DNA of 64,000 nt from an uncultured Pelagibacteraceae bacterium (GTDB lineage Bacteria > Pseudomonadota > Alphaproteobacteria > Pelagibacterales > Pelagibacteraceae). Where the stretch lies: the NCBI GenBank assembly GCA_902547215.1, contig CACCNI010000003.1, forward strand, positions 1 through 64,000. Reading direction: 5' to 3'. The translations under genes were made by a program, and so were the position numbers. The notes under the pieces are model-generated. The model was not told the origin of the DNA and did no database searches. It saw only the letters and a list, made by a program, of their open reading frames with translations. Numbering within the stretch: the stretch's first letter is position 1; every line of letters begins with the position of its first letter. Shown in pieces: positions 60,614 to 64,000 of the stretch.

Positions 60614-62314
60614 ATGTCTGATGTGAATTTGTCAAAACTAAAAAAACTTTTCCAGGAAAAGAGATATTTTGATGTTATTTTAGATATAGAATCTTCAACA
60701 ACAGAAAAGAACAGATCTCCCGCTTTACATAATTTATTGGGAGTTTGTAGAGCATCTCAAAAGGGTAGAACAGACAGAGATACCAAATATGCACTCGAAG
60801 ATTTTGAAAAAGCTTTTTATAAAGATAACTTAGGTGAAATATCTCTGGAGGCATTGTGTAATCATATAAAATTATGTGCAGAAATGGGTCGAAAAGATTC
60901 AGAACTTTTAAAAAACATGCTTACTTCTCAAAAAATGTATTTAGAGGCAGAAAAAAAATTTTTTAAAAACGAGAGGTATTTATCTCATGGAATTGATTTA
61001 TACAAATATCTTTTTAAACATAAGGAAAAAATTTCTATGGTAGAAAAAATTCTCGATTTAAAAGGTTTAAATAAGCTTTTTGGTTCATCTTATATTACAT
61101 CTCAAATGTATTTAAGTAACTGGAGACAAAAAGATTTTGCTGAATTTCAAAAAAAATTTTCAAATATATTTCGGGTTTTAGATGCTAAAAAAATTTCAAA
61201 AATTGATATAACAAAAAAAAAAATAAATATCGGTTTTTTTTCTCCTGATTTTAGGCAATCTCATTCAATTACATATTTTTTGAAAGATCTTATTAAAGAC
61301 TTAAAACATACGAAATTTGAAACTTTTGGACTCTCTCTTTTAAAAACTAAACAACATGACGAGACCACAGATAAATTTTCGACCCTTTTTGATAATTGGT
61401 TTGAACTAGGTGATAAATCAGATCAAGAGATTATTGATGCAATTCAAAATTTAAATGTAGATATTCTAATCGATCTTGCTGGTTTGTGGTCCTCTAATAG
61501 GGTAAATATTTTTAATACGAGAATTTGCCCACTTCAAATAAGCTGGTTAGGTTTTAACAATTCTACCGGACTTAAAGAAATTGATTTTATTTTGGCTGAT
61601 ACTAATACTGTAAAAAATGAAGAAAAAGAATATGTGACAAAAATTTATAAACTTCCTAAAATATGGAATTCTCATTGTGGTTTTGAATATGAAAGAGTTT
61701 TCAATGAATTGCCTTTCAAAAAAAATAATTATTTTACATTTGGATCACTGAACAATTTTATGAAAATAAATGATGAAGTTATAAACACTTGGATTAAAAT
61801 TCTTAAGAAAGTAAAGAATTCAAAGTTAATTTTAAAATCATCCTTATTTCTCTGTGACGAGGTTTTGAAGAAAAAGTTTGAAAAAGAGGGTCTGATTAAT
61901 TCAATCGAGATCTTAAAAAAAACGGCAAGAAAAGATTTTCTGTCTCATATAAATCTTTACGACAAAATAGATCTGTGTCTTGATACTTTTCCATTTAATG
62001 GTGTAACAACAACTTTTGAAGCTTTATGGAAAAATGTACCTGTAATAACCAAGGTAGGATATAACTTTAACTCCAGGTGTGGTGAAAGCATTTTAAAAAA
62101 TGCAAACATCGAAAATTTTATTGCTACAAATAATGAAGATTATATTGAAAAGGCTGTCTATTACGCAAGTAATATAAACGAACTAGATAACACAAGAAAA
62201 AATCTTTTTAACAAAATTAGAGAAACCCCTTTATTTGATACTAAGGGATTTTGTAATGATTTTTGTGAAGCTTTAGAAAATATGCAAAAAATTATAAGTA
62301 GAAATTATAATTAG
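60614..62314 (+). CDS. OGT-like glycosyltransferase (GT41 type), copy A
   Basis: The 566-residue protein has an N-terminal helical, TPR-like region (about 1-190, including NLLGVCRASQKG and EDFEKAFYKDNLGEISLEAL) and from about 202 the OGT catalytic fold: INIGFFSPDFRQSHSITYFLKDL with the acceptor-region His, ISWLGFNNSTGLKEIDFILADT near 309-330, YFTFGSLNNFMKINDEVINTWIKIL and LCLDTFPFNGVTTTFEALWKNVPV near 455-478. It probably uses a UDP-sugar. It lies 57 bp after rho and 20 bp before a paralogous gene. The acceptor is unknown; similar genes decorate flagellin or surface proteins in other bacteria. Confidence 0.83.
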   Translation: MSDVNLSKLKKLFQEKRYFDVILDIESSTTEKNRSPALHNLLGVCRASQKGRTDRDTKYALEDFEKAFYKDNLGEISLEALCNHIKLCAEMGRKDSELLKNMLTSQKMYLEAEKKFFKNERYLSHGIDLYKYLFKHKEKISMVEKILDLKGLNKLFGSSYITSQMYLSNWRQKDFAEFQKKFSNIFRVLDAKKISKIDITKKKINIGFFSPDFRQSHSITYFLKDLIKDLKHTKFETFGLSLLKTKQHDETTDKFSTLFDNWFELGDKSDQEIIDAIQNLNVDILIDLAGLWSSNRVNIFNTRICPLQISWLGFNNSTGLKEIDFILADTNTVKNEEKEYVTKIYKLPKIWNSHCGFEYERVFNELPFKKNNYFTFGSLNNFMKINDEVINTWIKILKKVKNSKLILKSSLFLCDEVLKKKFEKEGLINSIEILKKTARKDFLSHINLYDKIDLCLDTFPFNGVTTTFEALWKNVPVITKVGYNFNSRCGESILKNANIENFIATNNEDYIEKAVYYASNINELDNTRKNLFNKIRETPLFDTKGFCNDFCEALENMQKIISRNYN

Positions 62315-62334
62315 CTTAAATTTAATTTAGTAAA

Positions 62335-64000
62335 ATGATATTTGAGAGAAAAATTAAAGATCTAATAACTTTATTTAATAATAGAAAATACGAAAAACTA
62401 ATTTTTGAAACTGAAAGTAATTTTAATGACAAAGAAATTAATAGTCAGGTTTTGATGATTTTAGGTTTAGCCAGGATGAAGTTACCTAACCGTAATTTTA
62501 AAGATGTTTTGTTAGCAATAAAAAATTTCAAAAAAGGTTATATTCTAGAAAAAAAAAGTAAAATAGGATTAGAATGTTTAGTATACTATTTATATGGTGT
62601 TAGTGAAAAAGCAAAACAAGAAAACTCTTTGTCTCTAGATGAGTATGAAGATACAAAAAAATTTTTCTTAGAAGCGAAATCCAATTTCAATTATAATGAA
62701 AAGTTGTATCATGCTATTTCGTTATTAAATGTAAATACTACTAATGTTGATTTTAGACAAAATGTTTTAAAAGAATTAATAGATAAAGATTTCTATAAAG
62801 AAAAAACTTTAGTTTTCGAGTATATTTATAACAACAATTTAAGATATGACTGGTCGCAAAAGGAATTTTTTGATTTTACCAATAAGATAAAAGATAAATT
62901 ACAACTTATTAATTTACCTAAAATTCAGCAATTAAAAAAAAAAAAAATTAAAATTGGCTTTGTTTCATCAAATTTGGTTTCAGACCATTCAGTCACATAT
63001 TTTATAAAAGACTTGTTTAATTATAAAAATGAGAAATTTGAAACTCATATTTTTTCTGATTTAGAAACAAAACAAGAGGATGATACAACCGAAACAATTA
63101 AAAAGAGTGTTGACTTTTTTCATAACATTTCAAAAAAGAATAATGCCGAATTAGCCAGTTTACTAAGATCATTAGGTATTGATGTATTAATTGATATTAA
63201 TGGTTATTTGGGAAAAGGGAGAATTGAAATTTTTAATTCAAGAGTTTGTAGACTACAAATATCATGGATGGGGTATAATAACACTATAGGGTTAAACCAT
63301 AGTGATTATTTAATCGCAGATAAAAATTTAATATTAGAAAAGGAAAAAGCTCTTTATAAAGAAAAAATTATTTATTTGGATGAAATATGGAATTCACATG
63401 CGGGACTTAACATTCAGAGAAAATACAATCCATTGCCTTCACAAAATAGTGGTGCTTTTACACTGGGATCTTTTAACAATTACTTAAAAATTTCTGACGA
63501 CACTATTATAGTCTGGTCAGAAATACTTAGAAAAATTAAAAATAGTAAACTTATATTAAAATCATCAGTTTCATATTCAGAAATTCACTTTAAAAAACTA
63601 TTCGAAAATGAAGGCGTTTTGGATAGAGTTGTTTTTAAAAATAAGTCATCAAAACTCGAGGAACATATTAATCTTTATAAAGATATAGATCTTTGCTTGG
63701 ATACTTTTCCTTACACCGGTGTCACAACAACATGTGAAGCCCTATGGATGAATATACCAGTTATAAGTATGGCAGGGTTTAATTTTAATTCAAGATGTGG
63801 AGAGAGTATTTTAATTAATTCAAATCTAAAAGATTTGGTTGCAAAGAACAAAGATGATTATATTTCTAAAGTAGTTTCATTAGCTAATGACTCAGATAAA
63901 TTAAAAAAAATCAGAAAATTTATTTTTGATGAAGTTTTGAAAACCAATACCTTTAATACCAAGAAATTTGCAGCTAATTTTTGGAAATCAATTCTAGACA
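62335..64000 (+). CDS. OGT-like glycosyltransferase (GT41 type), copy B, cut by window end
   Basis: The frame opened by the ATG at 62335 has no stop up to base 64000 (555 codons visible). It is a paralogue of the preceding gene with the same layout: a helical region to about 190, then IKIGFVSSNLVSDHSVTYFIKDL, ISWMGYNNTIGLNHSDYLIADKN, FTLGSFNNYLKISDDTIIVWSEIL and LCLDTFPYTGVTTTCEALWMNIPVIS. The spacing of 20 bp and shared architecture indicate tandem duplication. The C-terminus lies beyond the window, probably within a few residues. Confidence 0.8.
   Translation, partial: MIFERKIKDLITLFNNRKYEKLIFETESNFNDKEINSQVLMILGLARMKLPNRNFKDVLLAIKNFKKGYILEKKSKIGLECLVYYLYGVSEKAKQENSLSLDEYEDTKKFFLEAKSNFNYNEKLYHAISLLNVNTTNVDFRQNVLKELIDKDFYKEKTLVFEYIYNNNLRYDWSQKEFFDFTNKIKDKLQLINLPKIQQLKKKKIKIGFVSSNLVSDHSVTYFIKDLFNYKNEKFETHIFSDLETKQEDDTTETIKKSVDFFHNISKKNNAELASLLRSLGIDVLIDINGYLGKGRIEIFNSRVCRLQISWMGYNNTIGLNHSDYLIADKNLILEKEKALYKEKIIYLDEIWNSHAGLNIQRKYNPLPSQNSGAFTLGSFNNYLKISDDTIIVWSEILRKIKNSKLILKSSVSYSEIHFKKLFENEGVLDRVVFKNKSSKLEEHINLYKDIDLCLDTFPYTGVTTTCEALWMNIPVISMAGFNFNSRCGESILINSNLKDLVAKNKDDYISKVVSLANDSDKLKKIRKFIFDEVLKTNTFNTKKFAANFWKSILD

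Overview
The window is a compact, AT-rich stretch of bacterial chromosome, apparently from an alphaproteobacterium of the SAR11 clade (Candidatus Pelagibacter or a close relative). I infer this from the very low GC content, the near absence of spacers, many 1-26 bp gene overlaps, a gene order typical of Alphaproteobacteria (hemE next to the PEP-synthase regulatory protein gene, rpe-heparinase-purH, ftsK-lolA, hisB divergent from hslVU, tsaD divergent from hemC), and families characteristic of the class (IalB, DUF2794, FxsA-SecB-DnaQ-CoaE-AroE-Maf). I see no rRNA genes, CRISPR arrays, insertion sequences or prophage. One tRNA (Gly-GCC) is present.

Layout. 1-5073 (minus): an EamA-type permease (cut by the window edge), a tiny membrane protein, an amidase, and a tripartite TRAP transporter whose substrate-binding protein is separated from the two permeases by a strong terminator. 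5194-14568 (minus): a D-2-hydroxyacid dehydrogenase, a D-2-hydroxyacid FAD oxidase, a class I aminotransferase, an FMN-dependent L-2-hydroxyacid oxidase, a PagL-like outer-membrane protein and the cytochrome c maturation genes ccmCDEFGH. This left part looks like uptake and oxidation of small carboxylic (2-hydroxy/2-oxo) acids. 14731-18368: hspQ, yciB, a DUF2794 gene, a Bax-inhibitor-type membrane protein, an aldo/keto reductase and an IalB protein.

18377-23397: argG, then a light-related accessory cluster: a photolyase-type FAD protein with no N-terminal antenna domain, a DUF2256 zinc-knuckle protein (missed by ordinary length cut-offs), a DCC-family protein, a member of the iron-sulphur photolyase family that has lost three of four expected cluster cysteines, and an SDR protein without the catalytic tyrosine. 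This is my best candidate for an under-described system. 23451-33205: a TPR/OGT-like glycosyltransferase, folD, yggT, an MscS channel, hemD, hemC, tsaD, an EVE protein, an acetyl-CoA synthetase with an extraordinary lysine/arginine-rich N-terminal tail, and an uncharacterised protein. 33328-35813: a two-component sodium/solute (probably acetate-type) symporter carrying an EF-hand-like loop, then a YggT-like membrane protein.

35857-45429: rpe, heparinase-like, purH, phhB, tRNA-Gly, a lone HNH protein, a 349-bp non-coding region, a Lon-substrate-binding-domain protein, a degenerate UbiH-like protein, ftsK and lolA. 45426-49256 (minus): GNAT, HIT, and histidine genes hisE-F-A-H-B. 49346-51225: hslVU. 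51205-56517: Smr, Tim44-like, fxsA, secB, dnaQ, coaE, aroE, maf and the PEP-synthase regulatory protein. 56518-56796 is an AT-rich divergent spacer beside hemE, the position of the origin of replication in Caulobacter, and is a candidate oriC. 56797-60556: hemE, hemH, hemJ and rho. 60614-64000: two tandem OGT-like glycosyltransferases, the second cut by the window end.
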